Translations under genes and position numbers: made by a program
Assembly: GCA_005784505.1 (NCBI GenBank)
Contig: VCAZ01000044.1
Location: 2,492,810 to 2,556,809, forward strand
Length of the DNA stretch: 64,000 bases
DNA from: Bagarius yarrelli
Taxonomy: Eukaryota; Chordata; Actinopteri; Siluriformes; Sisoridae
Reading direction: 5' to 3'
Shown here: piece after piece, positions 48,901 to 62,800 of the stretch
Layout: each line of letters begins with the position of its first letter
Numbering within the stretch: the first letter of the stretch is position 1
The notes under the pieces: generated by a model
Told to the model about the DNA's origin: nothing
The model's input: the letters and a program-made list of their open reading frames with translations, nothing else
Databases searched by the model: none

Positions 48901-51900
48901 CACATTAATATAAAGCAAAAGTTTTGGTTGAGATCTCAAAACTTTTTTCTGTGCTTTTTCAATAAATATATATAACTTAAAATCGACATCAGATATTATA
49001 TTTAACTGATAAGTTTAATTATAACTACTAACCAGATATTCATAAATACTACATTTAATGTGTTTATTGTAATAAATGAATGAGTCTGCAGATTGATAAC
49101 CGTGGCCCAATGTGTTGAATTACAAATAAAATACACACACAAAGGAATACAATTTTTTCTACTCTAAACATACTCATCATACCCTCATGCCCTATTTTCC
49201 CCCAGACATTGCACCTGAAGGCAGAACTCACATCAATGGTCATAAAGGAAAGGGCTGTTTACTTGTCTTTAAAAAAGGCATTTTCTATTAATCATTTCCA
49301 AGTTTTGGTTGCCCAGTGATGACATATAAACACTCCTCAGGGCCAATGAAATGTCAAAGCAGAACTGTGCTGTGCTGAGCATCTGTTTGGAAAAGAACTG
49401 AACTTCACCTCAATACTAATACGCTGATGACCCTACAGGCACGTCATTTTTCAAAACACCTCTCTATGGTGACTGCAGCTTTGTCACACTTCATCTTCTG
49501 CTCGTCTAATTATAATGGACTTGTGAATCCCTACAACTGCAGACCTGAAATCTAGTGGAATTTTAACAGAACAATCTCCTTCTATGACATGTGAAATGAG
49601 ACTGGCCTAAAGAGAATTCTTACGGACTGGCTTAATGATAGAATAGATCCAGGGCAGGAGAGTGTACTGAAAAAATGTTTTAATGTTATTGTGCTGGAGA
49701 CAGACATGCTTTAAGCTGCTCTGTTAGAAGGCTACAGTGACAGCGCTGTAGATCTATATCCTCATTTATGCTTAGGGGAAAAGCTGGAGTGGGAAAATGA
49801 GACAGAGGGCAACAGAGAGAGATAAAGTGAGAGTGGAGAAGTAGGAAGAAATGGAGAAAATAAAAGACTAAGTCAGGCGTGTGTGTGTTTGTGTGTATTA
49901 CCTCATACTCAAGTTCCTCTCGTTCCATCTCTTGTTGCATGGTTTCTAGGTAATCATTCGGGTCAAAATACTCATGTCCAGGGGAGGGTCTAAAAAAAAA
50001 AAAATATTACCACTGTCAAACAGTCTTATACAATATTCTTATTTAATCTTTGATCATCCTGTCCAACAGAACATATTTCTCTATGCCACATTTAATGTAG
50101 CCCCAAAAATGACTGCTAATGATATAATCTATGATATAAAATAATACATTTCATTTAAATCCTGCGTTACCAATTAACATATGCTTCAGCTCGAGCTCTT
50201 CTAATGAATCGCAGGAATTGCACTGGAAGTGATATTTTAATGTTCCGGATGGAAGAAACAAAGCCGGTTAATTAAGTAAAGCCATCAGTGAAAAAGATCA
50301 GCTTCAGTCAAGCACTAAAAATGTGTGAGAGCTGTTGAGATTAACTGAGCTGCAAAACCAGCTGCTGTAATCAGTGAAGTGGAAGTAACAATGCCTTTCA
50401 CATAAACGAAACCAAAAGAAAATAATATTAATCAAAAATATATTTTAATTAATATGAGCATGCAATATGGCTGTAAATAATCCCTGTGAAGCAAAAATAT
50501 AGTATGATTATAAACAGGGACACCACCATTTTAGGAGCCCATGCACATTGGGGCCCCCCAAAGATCCGTCTTATTAGAAGTAACACTAAGGAATAAGTGT
50601 GGTAGGGGGCCCAACCTCATATTCTTTTATAAGGCCCAACATTTCTAGTAGTGCCCTAATTATACATAAACTTGTTTCGAATGGCATTTTAAAAGAGAAA
50701 AACATACAATATATGAGCCGGAAATATATGCCATGCCGGGTGTCAGCACCTGCCAGTGTTTAGTGTTTACAGGTTTTGCTCTCACTTTAGCCGTCGTCAC
50801 TCTATGAATGTGCATTCCCATGAGTTGCTTATGGATATATCTATATTAAGCTCAATAATAATTCATGCATATGTGTGCATTCCAATTCACTAGTGCAGAA
50901 TAAAAATATATCTTTAGAAAACACATACAGATGTATGACCATGTGCAAAAATTTTCGAAGGTTTAAAATTCATTTGTGTGTTTATCACCCTGGATTTGTG
51001 TGTATTTTTAGGACTTCTAGGGTAATTCCACACAGGTCACTAAAACTTTGGACTTTAGACAATCAAAGCGAGCGCACCAATTTAACCAAACCAATCAATA
51101 ACTTGAAGAAAGTTTTTATTTATCTGGATGCATGTGTAAGTTTCTTATTTCGTTTCATAACGGTTTGTGAACAAACACTTTATTGTCTCATTACATGTTT
51201 GTTAATCAAAACAATCACAGCTACAGTTTTTAAGTTTCAAACGGATTTATAAAATCAGGATAGTAACTATAGCATGATCCTGATTATTGTATTAACATTT
51301 TGATTGTGGTAAAACAATTATTCTTTATGACCGTCTGAATCGGTTTTTGGTTTCATTTTCTTTCAAATTGAATCAGATTGTGCAAAAGATGTATAAAGCT
51401 AAGCTCGAGTCCTGCGTTCTCACTGAGAATTCATTGGATTAAATAGTGAGCTCGTGCCTGATTGTCTGAAGATTATGATTTACTTGTGTGGGATTATCAT
51501 AGTGTCAGGTAAGTCTCATAAATATACACACACACAAACCCAGGGCGATTTTAACACGTTTTCTTTTTTCTGCAATAGAGCATGGGCTGTGAAAATCATA
51601 AATATAAATAAAAAAAATAATAAAATAAAAAAATTAATAAAAACTTTGAATTGACTTCTTATCAGCATTAAATGGAAACCAGTTTTAAGTAACTGCTATA
51701 GAGCATCAAAATACACAAGAGTTCTCCTCCAATCAGATTGGCCAAAAGAGAAGCCACTCACCCTTCAGGTAGCAGGTACTGATCAAGTTCAGGTGATGTC
51801 GAGGCAGGCATCTTGCTGAGAGCCATAATGTGCTGGAAGGTGATGTCTGTCTGTGTACTGATGTCCATCAGCTGTGCGTCCCCTTCAGGTCCGGACAGCT

Positions 51901-53792
51901 TGGGCCTTGGCATTTTGCGTAACACTTGCACCATAATGGGTTCTTTGGCTGTGTAGAAGGCCTCTACCGCCTGCTCGTGAGTAGCATTGGACAGGTCTTT
52001 GCCATTTACCTGAACAAATAAAATGGAAAAGAATGTTTTTACTGATTATGATCAAGACGTCAGGTTGTTTGCATTGGAAAATACATTTAAATGCAACAAT
52101 CCATGTTCATGATTAACATATGTGTACGTAATTCGATTTTCATTTACACAGGGAGAGCAGAAATAGTGGTGGTAGAAACAGTGGCTGCCGATCTTAAGGG
52201 GATGCTGGGGCACTACTTCCCCAGGAGAGAAAGCTACATACTATGTTAACAGTGAATTTAATATAATCACACATTAATAGAAAAAATAAAACCATTTATT
52301 AAAATTGTTTATTAAAACCATAAAAAAAACCTGCATTTCATTTACCGGACAAACAAAAAACATGAAAAGCATGTCAGCTCTAATTGGCTTGCTTTAAATT
52401 GCTTACATATTGTTGTAAGAGAATCAACCTTTTTATTTTTTATCAGTCTTATGTGAGAGGACCGTTCTCAACGAGTCTGTTTTCCACTCAGCTGGATGTG
52501 ATTTAAGATGCTCTTTATTGATTTCCCTTTCTTTCCCTAGTAGACAACATTAGTATTGCGGCCTACATCTCTGAATCCAATTGATTTAAATGGCTAAATT
52601 ATTTAAATGACCATCTTGATTACTTAATGACCAACGATAAACTACATTAAACATTCTATAACAGCTGACATTAACATTTTCAATATTTTCGCTGGAAGTA
52701 TAATACATCATCATCGGCTATTTTCAGTCCTGCATTACTAACAGTTTGATTATTTTGTTTGATTCGCCACTGTGTGGGAATCGTAGTTGTATATATCGCT
52801 GGAAAGATAGTGGGGAAACATCATCTTTCTAAACAGCTGTTTACCCCAAAGAAAGCCACTGATCATTGAGACTAATTGGAAAAAAAAGGTTTTAATTTGG
52901 TAGCGGGCATAAAAATTGAACTCTTGAGCAATGGAAGAAGGTCATGTGGTCTGATGAGTCGAGATTTTTCCTGTTCCAGTGTGATGGGCGCATCAGGGTA
53001 AAAAGAGAGGTGGGTGGAGTAATGCATCATGTCTAGTGCCTACCGTACAAGCCTGTGGGGCAGTGCTATGATCTGGGGTTGTTGCAGTTGGTCAGGTTCA
53101 GCAACGTTATGTGCCCAAAGAATGAGATCAGCTGACTACCTGAATATATTGAATGACCAGGATATTCAAATATGGATTTTTTTCTTCCCTGATGGCATGG
53201 GAGTTTTCCAAGATAACAATGATAGGATTAGTAAAGCTCAGATTGTGAAAGAGTGGTTTAAGGAACATGAGACTGACCACCACAAGGTCCAGACCTTAAC
53301 CCTATTGAGGATCTTTGGAAGCATTAATACAAGATCTTGGCAAAAAATTAATACAGCACTAGACGGGAATAAATGACATTGCAGAAGTGCGTTGAAGTGA
53401 TGCCATGGCAAATGTGTGCTGTATTCACAGCCAAATGCAGTCCAATGAACTGTCAGTGTGTATGACTCTTTTTTGGATGGGCAGTGTATCATTTCTTCTG
53501 AAACACAGCTGCTGCTGTAACCTATCCTTGAGCTCCCATGAGGCCTTTTTATCTCAGCTGGATTTTTCCTCTACATCAGTTCTGCTTTAGTTTACATCGA
53601 AAGAGCAAGGAAGTGCAAAAAATACATTCCTGAATTATTTTAAAACAACAAACCCTAGTTATATAGTATTGATAGTTGCATATTAGCAAGAATGGTAAAA
53701 AGGCAAATGCTAAGGAATGGCAATGTTAATTAGGGCAAAACCGTTTTAATTAATCAGGGCTACTGGGGAAACCAGATGGAAAATAGAGTAGG

Positions 53793-53831
<39 letters not shown>

Positions 53832-56800
53832 GACAGCTTTCATTAGCAGAGTAATTTTAGAGCCAGTTAAATATAGTGCGACCCTAGGAGATTAAGTGTG
53901 TGCAGAATGTTAACCTGTGGAGATTAATATGCACAACACATCAATACTGGGGCGGAGAGAGTTAATTACAAAAAGTCAGACGAGCTTAAAGACATTTTAA
54001 AATTTGACTTGCCAGTGGGTTGACTTCAAGTCTAATTACCAAATTAGAAAGCTTTAGGGTCTGTTGCATTACAGTTATCAGGTTGCAAACAGGTAGAGCT
54101 TTTTGTCAGTTATTAAAATATATAAGAAAAAAAAAAAGAATGCTTGCATTAAAATATTTTACCATTTCAACCAATATTTATTCTACTAATGTTTAAAATA
54201 GGATACAGTAAATGTAGGGAATAAAACCAATAATAATACCAATATCATAATTATAATCATAATAATAATAAAAACTAATATGTATATATATGTACTATAT
54301 ATATAAATATATTAGTAACAGATGAAGTCAAGAGTGAAAGCTAAAAAAAGAAGAATGTAGTAAAGTATTCAGACAGAGGTTAGGACAGACTATGGGTGGT
54401 CAGGTAGTACTTTTAGATGACTGCGAACCTACAGAAGTAGTAGAAAAAAGAAGTAAGAAAGGTGCTAGGTGTGTCATCTATAAGAAGGCAAGAAGATAAA
54501 GACACTTCGTGGTGAAATAAGGAAGTTCGGGATAGGATAGAAAGGGAGATGTTTGAAAAAGTGGGACATTAAAACGACAGAAAAAAGTAGTAAGAAATAC
54601 AGGAAATTACAGCCTTGAGTAAAGGGAAAGGTGACTGAAGCCAAACAAAAGACATATGATGAGTTGTACACACGTTTAGACATTAAAGAAAGAAAGGAAA
54701 ACTTGTAAAAAGACAGAGGGATCAGAATGGAAAACGTGCAGCAGGTGAGGGTTATTAAGGATAGAGATGCAAATGTTCTCACAAGTGAGGAGAGTGTACA
54801 GAGAAGATGAATGGAGTATTCTAAGGAGCTGATAAATGAGGTAAACTAGAGGAAAAACAAGGTAGAAGAGATAAAAACTAAAGCAGGAAGTACAGTTGAT
54901 ACGTAAATATGAAGTCAGGAAGGCTTTGAAAAAGACGAAATGTGGAAAGGCAGTTGGCCCTGACAACATACCACTGGTGGTAAGGAGGAATCTAGCAGAG
55001 ACAGTAAGGTAATTTCTTACTAGATTGTTCAATAGGATAGATGGTAAAAGGTACTTATTTGTTACAGAAACAATTTTTTTTCTTTCACTCAGTTCCTAGA
55101 GGGTTAAAGCCGATGCAGAGTTTAGTTTCAACCATATTCCAAAGCACAAAACAAGGATTTTTTGAACGAGCCTAAAAGACATGATTAGTCGCATCAGGTG
55201 CAATTAATTAGGGTTGAAGCTAAGCGGTGGCCCTCCAAGTGTGACACCTGTGGTCCAAAGCAACCACTGAGGAAGAGACAGTACGCAGAGTTGGAGGTAG
55301 CAGAGCTGAAGATGTTGGACAGGATTAGAAACGAGCACATCAGAGGGAGGGAGGGAGAGTGAAAATATTGGTAGAAGGATGTTGGACAAGGAGCTGGCAG
55401 TCAGGAGGCAAAGAGGTTGGCCAAATAAGAGGTATATGAATGTGATAAATGATGACATAAATTTAGTATATGTAAGTAAAGAGGATGGGGGTAGGTGGAG
55501 GCAGATGAGTTGTTGTGAAGACCCTTAAAGGGAACAGCCGAAAAAAGATATATTGGGAATAAACCCAGATATAGTAAAAAGGATTTCAGACTATGTGTCT
55601 GCCAACTTTCGGATTATGAAATTCCTAAGGAAGTCCTAAGAAGCCAGAGGCTGTTGTTACGCTACTGCTAACTGACTATAAAATGCAGGTTCTGCTGCCT
55701 CTCTTATCACAGCGCTAACAGACCTTCTTCTTTGGTGTGTATCCGGCCACAGCAAATCTTAGTGCATTCATTTGTGATTTTTGGATGAGAGACAGCTTTG
55801 ATAGGAGCTGTGCCTAAGGAGTTTATACCTTCACACACACAGCTCGCATTGTTACAGCTGAGCGAAGCACAAAACTGATGAATTCATATGAAACTGACAA
55901 GCAACAAATAAATTCTGTAATTTACCTTGACTTTAATATAAAATTGAGGTATTCAGTGTTTCCTGAGCAGACAGTTTCTGTTTTCTAACAAACATTGAAG
56001 CAAATTTCATTGGATGCCTGTCACCACAAAGATTTCTGCATGAGAGCCAGGTAAACATCCTGTTCCTGGCCACTGTGATAGTTAAGAATGGATTCCTCAA
56101 AAATTATCCCTCTTCTGCCCGCTTAAAGTCTGGAATTTAGCGGTCAGACAGACAGTGGTAAAGAAACTCACTGGGAAGTTATGTGCTTCAAAATTTGAAG
56201 TAGTTATGTGATCACTTCTAAATAAAAAGAATTAAATTTAATCCTATCGTAAAGGCAAGATGGATCATCTGAAATGAGCTTGATTTAAAATTATGCCAAA
56301 ATACAGGTAATAGCATGCACCTCTCAAATCAACTTGCTAACCTGATTAGTTACACTAAAAAAAAGTCTCGATAAAGTCAAGTTAAAAAAAAAAAAAGCTA
56401 CCCATGCCCACAATTATTCGATCCATCTCGAAGCTACAAAATACTGCCACAGTAAAGACTGACTGAATGTCTGCCTTTAAAAATTACTCTGTACATTAAC
56501 TTTCTTCTTCTTTCCTTAATATTCTTTTTGTGCTTTTATTTCATCCTGGACTCTTTTTCCACCTTTAATTGGAAAAAAAAACCCCTCCAAAAACCCAACA
56601 ATAGTTCATCTTGCTATGCTCAGTTTCCTGCAAGCCCTCCCTAGGAACCCCTTTCCTCTGAGACAATGCAGTGGCCATGCAGCTTAAGCAATACACCAGG
56701 CATCCTCCCCTTATACAGCTACTCATCAGGGAATACAATCTACCCGATCCCCATTCAACAATCTCACCTTTGACACAGTCTACAATTGCTGAGAGCTACA

Positions 56801-59800
56801 GCCACTACTCGCTACCAAACTCTGTAAAAACATTCTTCACCCTGCTGAACTACAGAGATGGTCAACCCTGGAGGACACTAGTAATGATTTTTCAAACACC
56901 ATTTTATTAACTCAATGCCAGTAAACAGAAATGTTACACTGAAAAATTGTTAGAAAACTATCTATTTTTACATCTTAATGCTGCTGCTTAAACTTATAAG
57001 CTTTAGGCTATTAATGCCTCTGAGTGTTCTTGTTTAACTGAGCAGCTGGGTAAATGTTAATATTCAGCAGAGTCCTGAATAATGGCAGAAGGCCACAGCG
57101 CACACTGGTTGACTGGAATAATAATGAGCAACAATGATGAGCAGTAATCATAAGTGAAAAAGAAACACTGCTTTGCATTTCTGGGGATGCAGATAGCTGC
57201 CTTTGGATGAACAGCCAAATAAAATCAGCAGCGTGATACTACATGCACTGATCTGTTTTGAGTAACTAATGTAAATGATAGGCTGAGAGTATTGATTAGT
57301 GCACTGATTCGTAGTACACACGCTGTGATTTAAACTGCTTCTTAGGTAAACATGGCAGTATGTCAGTTTTCCAAACTGAGATTTAAAGTTTGTTTAATCC
57401 CCCATGTTACCCAATTATATTCTTAAATGTTGGATTGATAAAAGAAGAAGGTAGAGGTATGGACGGTTTATAGAAAGAAGTTGAAGCTGAACCATTTCAG
57501 GATGATGCTGGTGAAATGGTTTTCTCATTAAAGGGGAGGTCTTTCTGCAGTTTAATCCTCCTTTTCTTACATGTTTTGCAACCTGGTCACAAAACTAGCC
57601 GGCAGAACTGGTGCTGGTGAGTTGTTAACGGACGCCCAATATTGGCAACGAGTGCTTCTTTGGATGGCGTGAGACCAAGCAACTTTTCTTCTTCACTGGC
57701 ACGCATTCTAGATGCGGATTAAGTATTAAGACAGACCGCTCGTGATAGGAATAATCTGCTTGGAAAAATACAGCATTATTTCTATTTTATCTTGTTTAAG
57801 CATGAGACTTTTTAGACTATTTTCCAATGGTCACTTCCTCAAAGTTTTTGGTGACATTGCATCACAAACTTTCCCATGCACAGACAAGCCTGAATTGGTT
57901 ACATAATGTAAAATTTAGAAATGTAGAAGCAGAATTCTCAAAATTGAAGATGTTCTCAAAATTGAAGACAATCAATGATTTGAGGTTCTTAGCTAGAGAT
58001 GACTTATCTCGACTGGTTAAATTAGTTTAATCAAACTGCACTTACACATTCTGATGTTTCATAGGATGTTTCATAGTCTCACGGTCTTGCAATTCAAATC
58101 AGTGAAATTAAAGTTCAGCATGTACTGTAGAGCAGAGTTTTATTCATGAAGGCCCTTAATCACAGAAGGGTAGAATTAATCTTCACACAGCAGAGAGGTG
58201 GGCTATTTCTTGCCTAAATCTTTTTTTTTAAACTAGCAAGCAACAATTGGATCAGCAATCATTCACAAGAAACTTATTTGTATATTTGTAACAGAATTAC
58301 AGGTAAAATGTTATATCTTGTATGGACACAAAATTGGCATGATGCATTCACTACTAAACTTTATGGATATTTTGTATGCTGCTGCATTAAATAATAGCCA
58401 TTTAACTAAGTAACAGGCCCAGACATGTTCCAACGTGACAATGGCCATCTGCAGAAAGTAAGCGCTATGAAAACATGGCTTGTCGAGGTTAAGGTGATGT
58501 TAATTATCCTGAAGATCTATACACTATTGTAAAAAATAATATTGTAAAATAAAATAATTTATAAAAAACACTGTTAAGATGTCCTTGTACCATCTAAGAG
58601 AGTTTTTCTAATAACGTTTTTTGTTTTCTTACTTATGTTCTGTAAAGCTTTGAGACAATATCTTTTTTTTAAAGCGCTACATCAATAAATCTGAATTGAA
58701 TCAATATTTTTAACCGTCCTAATTTTAAACTATAGATACCTGATTTTTGTTACAGTTAAAAAACACATTTCAAACAAGATAATAGTATATGCAGAAGTAG
58801 CCTGAATTTCATTAGGCAAAAAAAGTTCATAGAAAAAAATCTTGACATTTTGTAGCTTTAATTATGCAACTTATTTACAATCCATAGTATCAAAATTGAT
58901 AATAAATGTATTACATGTCAAAAGATGTGCAATTATCAGTTTATAAACAAATAAAGGATTTTTAAAAATTTGACTAACTATAAAAGAGGCAAGAATTAAT
59001 GCATCGACAGGGACGCCTAATAAAAACGATGCAGGGCATTCAAATTACTGCAATGGAGCTCAAAAGAAAACAGTAATATAACCATTATTAAAAATGATAA
59101 TATAACATTTTACCGAAAAGAAAGAGGTAAAATATTGTCTTTGTTGGGATTTTTCCGGCCTCTACTCTTCGTCTTGAATATGAGCTGTCTGGCGCAGAGG
59201 GATAGCGTTGATTAGGCACTGAGGGAGTAGTCAGGCTGGCAATGAAATAATGAGAAGTAATGGCTCTCAATCATCTGCATTATAAGGGGCCCACAGCCCT
59301 AACAAGAGATTAGTTCTTTCTGTCAGCATGTTTTATTCATCACTCAGCATGGACAGCAAGGATACGTCCCGCTTTTCACTGCCGAAACATGTGTTCACAC
59401 AACGCAGTTCATAACGTTAAATCATGTCCCATCATTCACCAGCAAGTAACAAGCCTCTGGAGCAAAGCATCGAGGGGTTAATACAAAGGAGAGTACAAAT
59501 GAACTCTATTCATAGAGTGTTGTCAGAATGCTGACTGTTAACTGTTGATTTAAAACAAAGCACAAAGCATGACATGCTGCAAACATTGTGTTTCGGATTA
59601 CACGACTGAAAGGACAAAGACACGCCAACAATACCAGTTAACAGCATACACCAGGGAAAGCAGACGCCACTGATGTCTATGATATTTTTAGGGATCGACA
59701 CAAATCACTTGTGGGCAGGCATTTTAATTTATTTCCTCCCATTAACAAGTATGCTACTTTAAGTTTATATGTGCCACATCTGTTTATACACATCACCAAT

Positions 59801-62800
59801 TAATAAATCACACTCACACCTGGTTTATCACACAACACCACATCTGTTCTTTAACACACATATAGACATTCACACATTCACACTCTATATCATACTTCCA
59901 GTTATCTTTACATCTAACTTCCTGTACCTGTTATTGTGCACCCAATTTAATTTTTTTAATAAATATGTAATTAATGAAGTATTTTTTTTTTACAATAAAT
60001 CCTGATTTTATCATTTACTGCTCACCACTTCATTATATCCAGTGCACTAAGGAAACTTGGCAAGTCTACACTTCGTGTTCTTTTATAAATGTTAAGCTTG
60101 GTTGTACTGTTCTTTTATACATCCGAGCAATTGGGGTTAAGAGCCTTGCTCAGGGACCTAGCAGTAGCAACTTGGTGGTTCTGGAAATCGAACCCCAATT
60201 AACACCTTAACCACTGTGCTACCAGTTGCATCAGTTATTATTTTATAATGTGACCTGCTTAAATAATGTCATGTCTTGATCAATAACATGACGTGTTCTT
60301 TCCTCAAGTGTTCTGTTTATTATGCTGCACCATTGTTTGGCCTACGTGTCATGTCTGTAGCCATCACATTACATCCGTTTCTTGTCTGTGTCACTTGTGA
60401 ATCTTGTCATGCAAGAGAGATTGTTATGTCTCGACTGGTTCGAAGTGTAATGATACGTCCCCAGTGACTGCCGGCCACCTGCTCCAGTGTGAAACAGCTG
60501 TGGAGGTGCTGCAAACTCAATCTGTCTCTGATTAGGCTTCTTGGCCCGCCTCCCTCCCGATTTTCTTTAACTCATTCAACCTGAGCTAACCACTGCTTCA
60601 CTATGGCTCTGTCAGGCCTCATTAACACAGAAACTCCAGAGAGAAGATGCTCCTGACCCCCAGATCCCTATCTTATTAAGGACATTACCAAAATCTTAGT
60701 TTGGTGTTCCCCTAATGAGAGCTAAACAAATCAGTTTCCATGGAAAAACTCATTGTTCTTAACAGATAATTAAATCGCCTAAACAAGTAGCATCCTAAAT
60801 CCATTTCCCCACTGTCCTTTATCTTCCAAAGATATGCTTCTTATCTTTATGAGAAATCAAATTACATTAATTTTGGTTTCCAATTAAAATGGCCATTTCC
60901 TTGTCTCCTATAAAACAATTTGCTTTAAGCGCATCAAATGCACAACTGAACAGAGAACACATCATGAAGCTAAAATTTATACAGAACCTCACCAGCTACT
61001 AAGGATAGTGTAAAGAAAAGACTAGTGACTTCAAGTCTTAACACCTCCAGACACCATTTTTGCCATGCAGACGGTTTATTGGGCAAACGCCAATGGAGGA
61101 ACTGTATCTCCACATGGTGCAAACTTTTCCAGCTTTGAAGCTTTCAGCAGGGGGTTGTGGTGCACTTAGTGAAGATAAATTTTTGCAAGGATGGCAGGAC
61201 AAAAAAAAAAAAAATCACACTGTGCTAGTCTGGAGTTTAATTAATTATGATTTCAGAGACTCTGGTGCTAATGCGCTTAAACAGGCCTCTTTATACTAAA
61301 TGAATAAATGGAAGAATAAAATGCTATTTTCAACCACTAGCCTAAGCAATGTTTAAGCTTTGCCTAAGCGTATTAAGAAGACACTGACTGTTTTTCTGGT
61401 AAAGAAAGTCGACAAGTGGATAGAAATATCATCTTGCTCAGTCATCCCATGTCATCATAAAAACTCAGACTTTAAGATCCAGGGATAGTAAAAGTGTTTA
61501 AGACAACATGTCTGTGGAGTGTAATGAGAAATCTAAATCTGTAGAAATGATCCCTTCGCCTTTTTATTGGTTGATGGAGGCACTGACGATGATTCAGAGA
61601 TATCATTTTGGACAATGAGACAAAAAAAATGTTATCAAGGGAAAAGGGGTGCACCCTAATCAATAGTAGCTGTCTGTTATCTACAGATTATGACATGAAC
61701 CTGGAGCCTAAAATTTCATATAATCCATTTTGACACAAACATAACTAATACACCAAATATCTCTGTCTCACTCCATCTCTGTATCCACTACCATATAAAT
61801 ATATATATATTTAACCTGCAAACAAACTTTGAGCTCTGTTCAAACAACTTCCATCACTAGGCTCCCAACAGGCACAACAATAACTACTTGCTTTTCTGAC
61901 GATAGATTATGAGTCGGATCCCTGACTATACAACACTCATCCTTAGCTTGGCGTGCTAATTAAAATGGATGATCTTCCTCTTCCCTGTCAATCATGAGCA
62001 AAGCTATCTAGGTGTAGATGTCTAAGTGCTTTTCTCAGTGTATGTACTGTATGTAAGTTGCTCGCTTGAGAAGGCGTAGCGCTTCATTCTCATATACATA
62101 TAAATAAATCGCACTAGTGCAAACCGACTACTATTTCCTGGGTTTTACTTCTGAGTTAAAAAAAAATCCATGTTTGACCATATCCTTACCAGAATGCATA
62201 CTGCATTTAAGGTAAAGAAAGCATGCAACATTATATAATTAAAGGATTTTCATATCACATGCACAAAAGGCATAAATCATCCATCACAGAGGCAGACAAA
62301 AAAAAGCAAGCGGACTTGTATGATCAGCTCTTGTCCTCCTACATCAATGAGTAACATTTATCAGGGAAATTAAATCACGTTGCTTGGGAATATCACACTG
62401 AGATAATGCTTATCCCTTACATATCCCTTAGAGGGGAAATGACTTGCTGTTTGTTAAGAAATCTAAGAGGGAGGTTTCATGGTGTACTGGACCCGAGTAG
62501 CCGTAGACAGAGTTTGTTGGTAAACATGACTGCCTTTGGGCCCCGAAGCTTAGTCCATGGTAGCCCTGCTAGTAGTAATTGGCAAAGCAAAAGGGGCCAT
62601 AAGTCTAACAGCATTATGCCTTTAGGTAACAGTACACCAATCAAATCTGATGGAGAGTTTGCATTATAGGAGTCTCTAGAGAGAGTGGGAAGAATAGGAC
62701 AGGATAGGATTGTGCCCTATATTCATTTCTTTACCCGTAAAGAAAAAAGCTGGAATAAAAACATAATTTACTTTTACAGCACACACACGCTTTCTCTCAA

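Noticed and set aside
50875..51252. 125-codon plus-strand open frame in a pdzrn3 intron
   Set aside because: No recognisable motif, no splice context, and AT-rich composition like the surrounding intron.
54474..55458. Minus-strand open frames of 84-118 codons
   Set aside because: They lie opposite an RTE-like LINE fossil whose coding sense is plus.
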